Shown here: positions 1 to 8,625 of the stretch, piece after piece
Numbering within the stretch: the stretch's first letter is position 1
Layout: every line of letters starts with the position of its first letter
Source: Kiloniellaceae bacterium
GTDB taxonomy: Bacteria; Pseudomonadota; Alphaproteobacteria; Kiloniellales; J153
Assembly: GCA_021776135.1 (NCBI GenBank)
Contig: JAJFGL010000036.1
Coordinates: 124,001-188,000 of the forward strand
DNA length: 64,000 nt
Reading direction: 5' to 3'
Program-made: the position numbers and the translations under genes
The notes under the pieces: model-generated
Databases searched by the model: none
Seen by the model: only the letters and a program-made list of their open reading frames with translations
Told to the model about the DNA's origin: nothing

Positions 1-8
1 ACAGGCCC
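1..8. mobile_element. Edge of a probable second copy of the metG-linked palindromic element
   Basis: The first eight bases, ACAGGCCC, followed by TA, match the right end of the 265-bp element at 41216-41480, which ends in the same eight bases followed by TA. Here, as at metG, the TA and the first G of the element form a TAG stop codon, that of the minus-strand DUF4197 gene. Only eight bases are visible, so this is an inference that depends on the sequence left of the window. Confidence 0.35.
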
Positions 9-757
9 TAGGAACCGAAGACGCGCTGGAGCAGTTCGGTAGTGCGCTTGGCCGGGTCTTGGCGAATCGCGGCCTCTTCCTTGGCGATGTAGAAGAAGAT
101 TCCCTCCAGGCCCTGTTCGACCACGTAGGAGGTCAGGTCCGCCTTGACGTCGGGAACCAGAGGGATGGTGTCGTACTGGCCCATCATCTTGTCGTAAGCG
201 GCGATGGCGCCGACCTCGGACAGAGACCGGTCCACGATGGGTTCCATGCGGATGCTCAAAGGCGTCGTCATCTTGCCTTTGAAGTACTGGGTCGCGGCAT
301 CGTCGGGCCCGTCGAGTATGCCCTTGGCGTCGTCCAGGGTCATCTCGCCGATAGCGTCGAGGAATAGCGCCTTGGCCTCGGGCGCGGCGGCTTCCGCGCC
401 GCGATTAAGGCGGGTTTCCAAGTCGTCCGCCAGGTCCGCCATGCCGAACTTGCCGAGTACCTTTTGTACGTCCCGCAGGGCGCCGGGCAGGGGGATATGA
501 ATTTCAGGATCGGCGTTGAAGCCGTCGCGGGCGCCAACTTGAGACACCACCTTCTCCGACCCGATCTTTAGCGCCTCGCGCAGGCCGGCGATAATATCGT
601 CATTGGAAAGCACATCCGCGGCGTTATCAGGTGAAAGAGACTTGAGGCCGCCCAAGGCATTCTTGGCTTTGTCAAGAAAACCGGCTTGAGCCGCCGATAT
701 ACCGCCAAGACACGTAGCCGAGGCCAAGACGGTCGCGAATGTTCTGCGGCTTAGCAT
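8..757 (-). CDS. DUF4197 domain-containing exported protein
   Basis: This 249-residue protein starts with a signal peptide (MLSRRTFATVLASATCLGG, then a likely cut after AQA near residue 25), so it is probably periplasmic or membrane-attached. The rest matches the DUF4197 family as I remember it: a helical protein with LRDVQKVLGKFGMADLADDL in the middle and a conserved end with YFKGKMTTPL, VDRSLSEVGA and TTELLQRVFGS. No function is known for the family. It is divergent from sdhE-mfd. Its TAG stop is formed at the edge of what may be an inserted repeat element. The family call is good; the role is unknown. Confidence 0.85.
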   Translation of the reverse strand: MLSRRTFATVLASATCLGGISAAQAGFLDKAKNALGGLKSLSPDNAADVLSNDDIIAGLREALKIGSEKVVSQVGARDGFNADPEIHIPLPGALRDVQKVLGKFGMADLADDLETRLNRGAEAAAPEAKALFLDAIGEMTLDDAKGILDGPDDAATQYFKGKMTTPLSIRMEPIVDRSLSEVGAIAAYDKMMGQYDTIPLVPDVKADLTSYVVEQGLEGIFFYIAKEEAAIRQDPAKRTTELLQRVFGS

Positions 758-910
758 GAAGAACCTCCTCAGTCAGGTGGATTGTTATTTGGCGCGATTT
801 TATGCCCGTGGCGCCGAATTGACAAACGTCCCATGAAACCTGATGGAAGAGTCTGGATAGGCCAATTCGGGCCTGACACGGCGGCTTCGACGTTCTATAT
901 CCTAGTCGAT

Positions 911-1183
911 ATGACGGATAAAATGACGATCCGGCGCAAGCGGCTGCGTTTTCGCTGCTGGCACCGGGGTATGAAGGAATTGGACCTCCTCCTGGGCGGT
1001 TTCGCGGATCGGGAACTCGGTGCCATGGACGAGGCCGAGTTGGACCGCTTCGAGGCCCTGCTCGAAGTGCCGGAGCCGACCCTCTATGCCTGGTTCACCG
1101 GCCAGGCCAAGCCCGCGCCGGAACACGATAATGAAGTTTCCCGCCGCCTGATCGCCTTCAAAATTTCGCCGGAAACCCCTTGA
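911..1183 (+). CDS. sdhE: Succinate dehydrogenase assembly factor SdhE
   Basis: A 90-residue protein of the SdhE/SDHAF2 (YgfY) family, which helps attach FAD covalently to the succinate dehydrogenase flavoprotein in the cytoplasm. The key motif RGMKELD is present at about residues 21-27, with the conserved helical pattern LDRFEALLEVPEPTLYAWFTG after it. I chose the ATG at 911 because it gives the family's usual length; upstream in-frame starts from 782 only add residues unlike the family. The stop overlaps the TTG start of mfd by four bases, so the two are probably translated together. The sdhE-mfd arrangement is common in alphaproteobacteria. Confidence 0.9.
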   Translation: MTDKMTIRRKRLRFRCWHRGMKELDLLLGGFADRELGAMDEAELDRFEALLEVPEPTLYAWFTGQAKPAPEHDNEVSRRLIAFKISPETP

Positions 1184-4100
1184 AGGTGTCTGAAAGCGAT
1201 ACGCCAATCCGCCTGCCGGTTCGCGGCAGCGTCCTGATCGCGAACGCGCCCGAGGGCTTCGATGCTCTTTTGCTCGCGGACATGGCCGCCGGCCGGCCCC
1301 AAACATGTCACCTGCATGTGGCCCGCGACGAGGTCCGCATGACCCGCTTGATCGAGACGCTGCGTTTCTTCGCGCCGGAGATGGAAGTCTTGGCCATGCC
1401 GGCCTGGGATTGCCTGCCCTACGACCGGGTCGGCCCCCACCGCGATGTTCTCTCGCGCCGGATCGATACCCTGACCCGCTTGTTGGAGCCGCTTGCCGCC
1501 GGCGCGGCGGGCCGGGTCGCGGTGACCACGGTCAGCGCGCTTTTGCAGCGGGTGCCGCCGCGCGCGGCCTTCGCGGGCAAGGTTCTGGACGGGCGGGCAG
1601 GAACGGCGTTTCCGCTCGACGCCCTCATCGGTTACCTGAACCACAATGGCTATTTCCGGGCCGAAACGGTCGGCGAACCGGGCGAATACGCCTTGCGCGG
1701 CGGTATCGTCGATGTATTCCCGCCGGGCGCCGAGCAGCCTCTGCGTCTCGATCTTTTCGGCGACGATCTGGAAACCATCCGCGGTTTCGATCCGCTTAGT
1801 CAACGCACCACCGGTACCCACGACGGCTTCCGCCTGAAGCCGGTCAGCGAGGTGGTTCTGGATGCCGCCTCGATCAAGCGCTTCCGCACCGGCTACGTCG
1901 CCGCCTTTGGGACCCCGCGCGGCGAGGATACCCTCTATGAAGCGATCAGCGCCGGGCGTGTGCATCCGGGCATGGAACACTGGCTGCCGCTTTTTTTCGA
2001 GGCCATGGAAACCTTGTTCGACTACTTGCCGGGCGCGGCGGTAACCTTCGATCATCAAGCGGAGGAAGCGCGCGACGCCCGCCTGGAACTAATCCGCGAT
2101 TATTTCGACGCCCGCAAGAGCCTGGAGCGGGCCGCCGCCGCCGATGGCGCCATCTACCGGCCCCTGCCGCCGGATCGGCTCTATCTAACGGAAGCCGAAT
2201 GGAGCGCGCTGCTTGAGGACCGGTCGGCCAGCTTGTTCACGCCCTTCGATGCGCCGGAGGATACCCCCGGCGTTCTTAACGCGGGCGGGCGGCGCGGGCG
2301 CGATTTCACCGAAGCAAGAGCGCGGGCGGACGCGAATGTATTCGATAGCGTCGATGCCCATATCTCGGCGGAACAGGCCGCCGGGCGCCGGGTCATGGTC
2401 ACGGGCACGAGCCTGGGGGCGCGCGACCGCCTGGGCTCCCTCCTCGGCGAGCACGGCCTGGACAAGATAACCCCGGTCGAGACCTGGGCCGAGGCGCGGG
2501 CGCTGGGCCCCAATACGGTCGGGCTGATGGTCCTGGGCCTGGACGCGGGCTTCACGGCGCCCGGCTTAAGTTTTATCGCCGAGCAAGACATTCTCGGTGA
2601 GCGCATGGTCCGCCCCGCGGCCAAGCGCCGCCGCTCCGAAAATTTCCTGACCGAGGTATCGGCCCTGCAGGAAAGCGATCTCGTGGTTCATGTCGATCAC
2701 GGAATCGGGCGTTTCGAAGGCTTGGAAACCCTTGACGTCGGCACGGCTCCGCACGATTGCCTCAAGGTGATTTACCGCGACGGCGACCGCTTGTTCGTGC
2801 CGGTTGAGAATATCGAAGTGCTTTCGCGTTTCGGTTCGGAAGACGCCAGTGTCGAACTGGACCGCCTGGGCGGCGCCAACTGGCAGGCCCGCAAGGCGCG
2901 GGTCAAACAACGCCTTAAGGATATCGCCGGCAAACTTATCAAGATCGCAGCCGCGCGCGCCACTCACGAGGCCGAGGTTATTACCCCGCCGGCCGGCATG
3001 TACGACGAATTCGCGGCCCGTTTTCCCTATCCGGAAACCGAAGACCAGCTACGCGCCATCGACGATACCCTGGCCGATCTGGCTTCGGGGCAACCCATGG
3101 ACCGGCTGATTTGCGGCGATGTCGGTTTCGGCAAGACCGAGGTCGCCTTGCGCGCCGCTTTCGTGACCGCCATGAGCGGCAAGCAGGTCGCTATCGTGGT
3201 TCCGACAACGCTGCTATGCCGGCAGCACACCATTACTTTCCTCGACCGTTTCAAGGGCCTGCCCATCAGGGTCGTGCAGTTGTCGCGTCTGGTCGGCGCC
3301 AAGGAAGCGGCGGCGGCCAAGGCGGCCCTGGCCAACGGCCAGGCCGATATAGTCATCGGCACCCACGCCCTGCTGAGCAAGTCCATAGCCTTTCGCGATC
3401 TCGGCCTCCTGGTGGTGGACGAGGAACAGCATTTCGGGGTCAAGCAGAAGGAACGCCTGAAGGAGTTGCGTGAAGCGGTTCACGTTCTGACCCTGACCGC
3501 CACGCCGATCCCGCGCACCCTGCAACTGGCCATGTCCGGGGTGAAGGAGATGAGCCTGATCGCGACCCCGCCGGTCGACCGCCTGGCGGTGCGCACCTTC
3601 GTCATGCCTTACGATCCGGTGATCGTGCGCGAAGCCATCCAGCGGGAGAAATTCCGCGGCGGGCAGGTCTTTTACGTCTGCCCACGTATCGAGGATATGG
3701 ACGGTCTGGCCGAGCGTCTGCGCAAACTTGCGCCCGACTGCAAGCTCGCCATGGCCCACGGGCGCATGGCGGCGAGTCAATTGGAAGACGTCATGACCGC
3801 CTTCTACGACGGGCGCTACGATATCCTGCTTTCGACCCAGATCATCGAATCCGGGCTCGACATCCCGACCGCGAATACCATTATCGTCCACCGCGCCGAC
3901 ATGTTCGGCCTGGCGCAGTTGTATCAGCTACGCGGGCGCATCGGGCGCTCCAAGGTGCGCGGCTACGCTTATCTGACCCTGTCCCCCGGACGGATGCTGA
4001 AGCCGGCGGCGGAAAAACGCCTGGAGGTCATGCAGACCCTGGATACCCTGGGCGCGGGCTTCACCCTGGCCAGCCACGACATGGATATCCGCGGCGCCGG

Positions 4101-4677
4101 GAACCTTCTGGGCGAAGAGCAATCCGGCCATATCCGCGAGGTCGGGATCGAATTGTACCAGCAAATGCTGGAGGAGGCGGTGGCCACGGCGCGCAGCGGC
4201 GGGCCGGAGGCCGAGACGGCGCCGGAGCTATTCACGCCGCAAATCAATGTCGGCAGCCCGGTCTTGATCCCCGATACCTATATCGCCGATCTCAATCTGC
4301 GGCTCGGGCTCTACCGGCGCTTGTCGAACCTGGTTGACCGGGCGGAGTTGGAAGGCTTCGCCGCCGAGCTTATCGACCGTTTCGGGCCACTGCCCGGCGA
4401 GGTCGAGAACCTGCTGCTCATCATGGCGATCAAGCGCCTGTGCCGCGATGCCGGGGTCGAGAAGGTCGATGCCGGGCCCAAGGGCGCGGTCGTGAGTTTC
4501 TTCCAAGACCGCTTCGCCAAGCCGGAAGCCTTGGTCCACTTCATTGGCCGTCAATCGGGCATGGTCAAGCTGCGCCCGGACCACAAGCTGGTATTCCGCC
4601 GCCCCTGGGACGACCCGCGCACCAGGGTCAAGGGGGTGCGGACATTGATGGAAGAACTGGCGGGCCTGGCGGCGTGA
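1180..4677 (+). CDS. mfd: Transcription-repair coupling factor Mfd
   Basis: Full-length Mfd (1165 residues), the ATP-driven DNA translocase that removes RNA polymerase stalled at lesions and recruits UvrA. Visible parts in order: UvrB-like N-terminal module, the CarD-like RNA polymerase interaction domain (LVVHVDHGIGRFEGLE near residue 500), helicase motif I GDVGFGKTE near 645, motif II DEEQHFG near 747, TATPIPRTLQLA near 773, motif VI QLRGRIGRSK near 915, and the C-terminal TRCF domain. The start used is TTG at 1180, inside the end of sdhE; GTG at 1186 is an alternative. Nothing looks damaged. Confidence 0.98.
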   Translation: MKVSESDTPIRLPVRGSVLIANAPEGFDALLLADMAAGRPQTCHLHVARDEVRMTRLIETLRFFAPEMEVLAMPAWDCLPYDRVGPHRDVLSRRIDTLTRLLEPLAAGAAGRVAVTTVSALLQRVPPRAAFAGKVLDGRAGTAFPLDALIGYLNHNGYFRAETVGEPGEYALRGGIVDVFPPGAEQPLRLDLFGDDLETIRGFDPLSQRTTGTHDGFRLKPVSEVVLDAASIKRFRTGYVAAFGTPRGEDTLYEAISAGRVHPGMEHWLPLFFEAMETLFDYLPGAAVTFDHQAEEARDARLELIRDYFDARKSLERAAAADGAIYRPLPPDRLYLTEAEWSALLEDRSASLFTPFDAPEDTPGVLNAGGRRGRDFTEARARADANVFDSVDAHISAEQAAGRRVMVTGTSLGARDRLGSLLGEHGLDKITPVETWAEARALGPNTVGLMVLGLDAGFTAPGLSFIAEQDILGERMVRPAAKRRRSENFLTEVSALQESDLVVHVDHGIGRFEGLETLDVGTAPHDCLKVIYRDGDRLFVPVENIEVLSRFGSEDASVELDRLGGANWQARKARVKQRLKDIAGKLIKIAAARATHEAEVITPPAGMYDEFAARFPYPETEDQLRAIDDTLADLASGQPMDRLICGDVGFGKTEVALRAAFVTAMSGKQVAIVVPTTLLCRQHTITFLDRFKGLPIRVVQLSRLVGAKEAAAAKAALANGQADIVIGTHALLSKSIAFRDLGLLVVDEEQHFGVKQKERLKELREAVHVLTLTATPIPRTLQLAMSGVKEMSLIATPPVDRLAVRTFVMPYDPVIVREAIQREKFRGGQVFYVCPRIEDMDGLAERLRKLAPDCKLAMAHGRMAASQLEDVMTAFYDGRYDILLSTQIIESGLDIPTANTIIVHRADMFGLAQLYQLRGRIGRSKVRGYAYLTLSPGRMLKPAAEKRLEVMQTLDTLGAGFTLASHDMDIRGAGNLLGEEQSGHIREVGIELYQQMLEEAVATARSGGPEAETAPELFTPQINVGSPVLIPDTYIADLNLRLGLYRRLSNLVDRAELEGFAAELIDRFGPLPGEVENLLLIMAIKRLCRDAGVEKVDAGPKGAVVSFFQDRFAKPEALVHFIGRQSGMVKLRPDHKLVFRRPWDDPRTRVKGVRTLMEELAGLAA

Positions 4678-4689
4678 TTCCTGGGCGCG

Positions 4690-5529
4690 TCAATCCAGCT
4701 TGAAGCCCTTGGCGCGGACGAAGGCGCCGAAGCTTTCGCGCTCGGGCTTGGCGTATTGCCGGGCCTTGTCCTCAGACCAGATGTAGGTATCAGAGGCGCC
4801 GAAATCCTCGGCGAAACGTTGCGTATCGTAAGGCTGTGCGGCGGCACGGGCGCGGTCGTAGGCAGCGACCGCGCGGCCCTGAATGCTGGAGTCATAGCGG
4901 TTGCGGTGGACCGTGGCGGCAAGGGGCAGGCGCATGGCAATTTCAGGCGCGTCAGACGGCCACCCCAGGGCCAGGCCCGCGACCGGAAAAATATAATCGG
5001 GCAATTCTAGAAGCTCGCTAACTTCATGCGCCTTATTGCGGACCGCGCTGACCGGGCAGCAGCCCAGGCCCAGTGCCTCGGCGGCGGTCACGAAAGCGCC
5101 GAGGGCGATGGCGGCGTCCACGGCGGCGTTGAAAAAGGCGTCGAGATGATCGTTGGCGAACTCCCGGCCCCTGAGCTCGTGCAGCAGGCGTTGGCGCGCA
5201 TGATTGCCGCAGAAGACCAAGAAGGCCAGCGCCCCGCGCACCCAGGCTTGGCCCGCCACCAGATCGTCGAGACGGCCGCGCAGGTCCGGGTCGGACACCA
5301 TGACGATGTCGCGTAGTTGCAAGTCGCTTTTGCTGGGCGCGGATAGCGCGACGGCGCACAAGGTTTCGATCAGGCCGGGATCGACAGCCTTGTCCGAGAA
5401 GCGCCGGCAACTTCCGCGCGCGCCCATGCTGGCAAGGAGGCCGTGATCCGGCAGGCCGCCGGGTCCGCACTCCACATCGCCGAAACGAGCCGCCAAAGCC
5501 CGGCGCACGGCATCACGGGGCTTGGTCAT
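4690..5529 (-). CDS. Nitroreductase-family flavoprotein
   Basis: A 279-residue protein of the nitroreductase fold (FMN-dependent, NAD(P)H-using). The first conserved block is GARGSCRRFSDKAVDPGLIE at about residues 36-55, followed by ALSAPSKSDLQLRDIVMV and the FMN-side segment GAFVTAAEALGLGCCPVSAV. A 35-residue N-terminal extension precedes the family start. Its start codon overlaps the stop of the upstream DsbA-like gene (ATGA type, 5526-5529), so both belong to one minus-strand operon. Substrate cannot be told from sequence; the pairing with a thiol oxidoreductase suggests a redox or stress role. Confidence 0.85.
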   Translation of the reverse strand: MTKPRDAVRRALAARFGDVECGPGGLPDHGLLASMGARGSCRRFSDKAVDPGLIETLCAVALSAPSKSDLQLRDIVMVSDPDLRGRLDDLVAGQAWVRGALAFLVFCGNHARQRLLHELRGREFANDHLDAFFNAAVDAAIALGAFVTAAEALGLGCCPVSAVRNKAHEVSELLELPDYIFPVAGLALGWPSDAPEIAMRLPLAATVHRNRYDSSIQGRAVAAYDRARAAAQPYDTQRFAEDFGASDTYIWSEDKARQYAKPERESFGAFVRAKGFKLD

Positions 5530-6158
5530 TCCCGGTCCTGGAGCGCCAGGTCGAACAACTGGATCAGAACCTCCGGCGATTGCGCGCCGGAGAGCGCGTA
5601 CTTGCCGTTGAAGATAAAGCAGGGCACCCCGGCGATACCGGCCTGGCGGGCCTGAGCATCCTCGTCGCGGATAACCTCGGCCTCGTCGCCGCTATCCAGA
5701 AAATCGCGCGCGGCATCGCCGCCCAGTCCCGCCGCGCGTGCCGCGGCGGTCAAAATGTCCATATTTCCGATATCCTCGCCGCGCAGGAAATAGGCATCGA
5801 AAAGCGCCTGAACCGTTTCGTCCTGGCGCCCCTGCTGGCGGGCATAGCGGATCAGGCGGTGGGAATTCACGGTGTTGGGGGTGCGGGCGATCTTATCGAA
5901 GGCGAAGGGGATGCCCTCCGACTCGCCAGCCGCGCTGACCTGGGCGTAGACAGCCTTGGCGTTTTCCTCGCCCCCGAACTTGGTCTCCAGGTAATGGCCC
6001 CGCTCCATGCCCCCGGCCGGCATATCCGGGTTCAGTTGAAAGGCGCGCCAACGAATGGTCAAATCCGCCTGCGGACGCTCGATCAGAGCGCGTTCCAGGC
6101 GCCGCTTGCCGATAAAGCACCAGGGGCAGATGGTGTCCGAATAGATGTCGATTTCCAT
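5526..6158 (-). CDS. DsbA-family (FrnE-like) thiol oxidoreductase
   Basis: A 210-residue cytoplasmic thioredoxin-fold protein. The active site CPWC lies at residues 12-15 in DIYSDTICPWCFIGKRRLE, with the alpha-helical insert and the cis-proline region (AGIAGVPCFIFNGKYALSG) near residue 180, as in the FrnE/2-hydroxychromene-2-carboxylate isomerase branch of DsbA-like proteins. There is no signal peptide, so it is not a periplasmic DsbA. It is the first gene of a two-gene minus-strand operon with the nitroreductase and is divergent from the acyl-CoA ligase operon. Confidence 0.9.
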   Translation of the reverse strand: MEIDIYSDTICPWCFIGKRRLERALIERPQADLTIRWRAFQLNPDMPAGGMERGHYLETKFGGEENAKAVYAQVSAAGESEGIPFAFDKIARTPNTVNSHRLIRYARQQGRQDETVQALFDAYFLRGEDIGNMDILTAAARAAGLGGDAARDFLDSGDEAEVIRDEDAQARQAGIAGVPCFIFNGKYALSGAQSPEVLIQLFDLALQDRE

Positions 6159-6219
6159 AGTTTATACCTGAGTGTACTGGGGGCTTGACCTGTGCCGGTC
6201 CGGCCAGGACCATAGCATA

Positions 6220-7854
6220 ATGAAGCCAGCCACCATCTACGATCAAGACTTGGCGCAAAGCGGGGCGAACTTCGCGCCCCTGACCCCGATTTCCTTCCTG
6301 CGCCGGGCGGCGGCGGTATATCCGGACAAGACCGCGATTATCCATGGCCGCGCCCACACGACTTACCGCGTCATGTGGGAACGCTCCTGCCGCTTGGCCA
6401 GCGCCCTGCGCCGCCGGGGCATTGGCCGCGGCGATACGGTGTCGATCCTGGCACCGAACATCCCAGCCATGTTGGAGGCGCACTACGGGGTTCCCATGAC
6501 CGGGGCGGTCTTGAATTCCCTGAACGTCCGGCTCGACGCCGTCAATCTCGGCTTCATTCTGGAACACGGGGAGGCCAAGGTCCTGCTCGTGGACCGCGAG
6601 CTCTCGGCCGTGGCGCGGGCCGCCCTGGACAGGATCGAATCCCGGCCCCTAGTCATCGATATCGACGATGCCCTGGCCGAGGACGGGGAGCTTATCGGCG
6701 AGATAGACTACGAAGCCTTCCTGGCCGAAGGGGAGCCCGAGGATCCGGCAGACGAACCGGCGGAGGAGTGGCAGTCCATCTCGCTGCTCTACACCTCAGG
6801 CACCACCGGCAATCCCAAGGGTTGTGTCTATAGCCACCGGGGCGCCTATCTGAACGCCTTCGGCAACATGATAACCATCGGACTGGTACAGGAATCGGTC
6901 TATCTCTGGACCCTGCCCATGTTCCACTGCGACGGCTGGACTTTCACCTGGGGCGTCACCGCCGCCGGCGCCACCCACGTTTGTCTTCGCAAAGTAGATC
7001 CGGCGCTAATATATAGGCTCATCGACGAACATGGCGTCACCCACATGTGCGGCGCGCCGGTGGTTTTGTCGGTCCTGGGCCACGCGCCGGAGGCCGCCAA
7101 GTCCAAGTTCCCGCAGACCGTGGTGGTCGCCACCGGCGGCGCCGCGCCGCCCAGCGCCGTCATTGAGGCCATGGAGGCCGGCGGCTTTCGCGTGACCCAC
7201 CTCTACGGTTTGACCGAGTGTTACGGCCCGGCCGCCGTATGCGCCTGGCAAGAAGATTGGGACGGCCTGGATGCGCGCACGCGCGCCGCCAGAATCGCCC
7301 GCCAAGGGGTGCGCTACCTGACCCTCGAACAAGCCACGGTCGCCGATCCGGAAACCGGCAAGGAAGTCCCCAGGGACGGGCAAAGCCTGGGCGAAATCGT
7401 CCTGGCCGGCAACACGGTCATGAAGGGCTATTTGAAGAACCCGGACGCGACCCAAGCCGCCTTCCGGGGCGGCTGGTTCTGGACCGGTGACTTGGCGGTG
7501 CTTCACCAGGACGGCTATATCGAGGTTAAGGACCGCTCCAAGGATGTCATCATTTCCGGGGGCGAGAACATCTCCAGCTTGGAAATCGAGGAGGTTCTCT
7601 ATCGTCACCCCAGTGTGCTCGAAGCCGCCGTGGTCGCCCGGCCCCATGAGAAGTGGGGCGAGCGCCCCTGCGCCTTCGTGACCTTGAAAGACGGCCGGGA
7701 GGCCAGCGCCGGCGACATTAAAGCCTTTTGCCGGGAACACCTGGCCGGTTACAAAACCCCTGACATGATCGTGTTCTGCGTCTTGCCCAAAACCTCGACC
7801 GGCAAGATTCAGAAATTCGCGTTGCGCGAACAAGCCAAGGCCCTGGACCCATGA
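6220..7854 (+). CDS. AMP-dependent acyl-CoA ligase (LvaE-like position)
   Basis: A 544-residue ANL-superfamily ligase that activates a carboxylic acid with ATP and CoA. The P-loop motif LYTSGTTGNPKG is near residue 190, the hinge/A8 segment KDRSKDVIISGGENISS near 437, and the catalytic lysine in PKTSTGKIQKFALRE near 525. I chose ATG 6220 because the 16 residues upstream to 6172 do not resemble the family. It opens a run of six same-strand genes with four-base overlaps or near-contact. With the downstream SDR, acyl-CoA dehydrogenase, kinase and DUF6285 genes it matches the lva gene set of Pseudomonas, where LvaE activates levulinate or 4-hydroxyvalerate. Substrate here is inferred only. Confidence 0.9.
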   Translation: MKPATIYDQDLAQSGANFAPLTPISFLRRAAAVYPDKTAIIHGRAHTTYRVMWERSCRLASALRRRGIGRGDTVSILAPNIPAMLEAHYGVPMTGAVLNSLNVRLDAVNLGFILEHGEAKVLLVDRELSAVARAALDRIESRPLVIDIDDALAEDGELIGEIDYEAFLAEGEPEDPADEPAEEWQSISLLYTSGTTGNPKGCVYSHRGAYLNAFGNMITIGLVQESVYLWTLPMFHCDGWTFTWGVTAAGATHVCLRKVDPALIYRLIDEHGVTHMCGAPVVLSVLGHAPEAAKSKFPQTVVVATGGAAPPSAVIEAMEAGGFRVTHLYGLTECYGPAAVCAWQEDWDGLDARTRAARIARQGVRYLTLEQATVADPETGKEVPRDGQSLGEIVLAGNTVMKGYLKNPDATQAAFRGGWFWTGDLAVLHQDGYIEVKDRSKDVIISGGENISSLEIEEVLYRHPSVLEAAVVARPHEKWGERPCAFVTLKDGREASAGDIKAFCREHLAGYKTPDMIVFCVLPKTSTGKIQKFALREQAKALDP

Positions 7855-8624
7855 CCGAAATGAACGCTCACCACGACCTTGAGGGTAAAGTCGCCATCGT
7901 CACCGGCGCCTCCAGCGGCCTGGGCCGGCATTTCGCCATAACCTTGGCACGGGCCGGGGCCAAGGTCGCCCTGGCGGCCCGGCGCATGGAAGAACTGGCC
8001 GCGACGGCGGCGGCCATCGAGGCCTTCGACGGCCGCGCCCTGCCGCTGCTTCTCGATATCACCGATGCGGAGTCCGTGCGGACCTGCGTCGCCGAGGCGG
8101 AAACCGAACTGGGCCCGATTTCCATTCTGGTAAACAATGCCGGCATGGTCATCGACAAACCGGTACTCGAACAGAGCGAAGACGATTGGGACCGGGTTCT
8201 CGACACCAACTTGAAGGGCGCCTGGCTCATGGCCCAGGAAGTCGCGCGCCACATGTCGCGCCTGGGCCACGGCGGTTCAATCGTCAATATCGCGTCCGTT
8301 TTGGGTCATTGCGCGCGTAGCGGGGTCGTCAGCTATTGCGCCTCCAAGGCCGGCTTGACCCACTTGACCCGGGCCCTGGCGGTCGAGTTGGCGCGCTACG
8401 ATATCCGGGTCAATGCCATCGAACCCGGATATATCGAGACCGATATCAACCGCGCCTTCCGCGCCAGCGACGCCGGCGCCGCCCTGGTCAAGGGCATACC
8501 CCAGCGCCGTTTCGGCAAGGCCGAGGACTTGGACGGCGCCTTGCTTCTCCTGATCTCCGACGCCTCCCGCTACATGACCGGCAGCGTTCTGATCGTGGAC
8601 GGCGGCCTTACCTCCAGGTTATAG
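7851..8624 (+). CDS. Short-chain dehydrogenase/reductase (LvaD-like position)
   Basis: A 257-residue classical SDR. It has the NAD(P)-binding motif VTGASSGLGRH at about residues 17-27, NNAGM near 98, and the catalytic YCASK near 162. ATG 7851 overlaps the end of the ligase by four bases. In the lva pathway an SDR (LvaD) reduces the 4-oxo group of levulinyl-CoA to the 4-hydroxy form; position and family fit that role, but the same fold serves many substrates, so this is an inference from context. Confidence 0.9.
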   Translation: MTEMNAHHDLEGKVAIVTGASSGLGRHFAITLARAGAKVALAARRMEELAATAAAIEAFDGRALPLLLDITDAESVRTCVAEAETELGPISILVNNAGMVIDKPVLEQSEDDWDRVLDTNLKGAWLMAQEVARHMSRLGHGGSIVNIASVLGHCARSGVVSYCASKAGLTHLTRALAVELARYDIRVNAIEPGYIETDINRAFRASDAGAALVKGIPQRRFGKAEDLDGALLLLISDASRYMTGSVLIVDGGLTSRL

Positions 8625-8625
8625 C

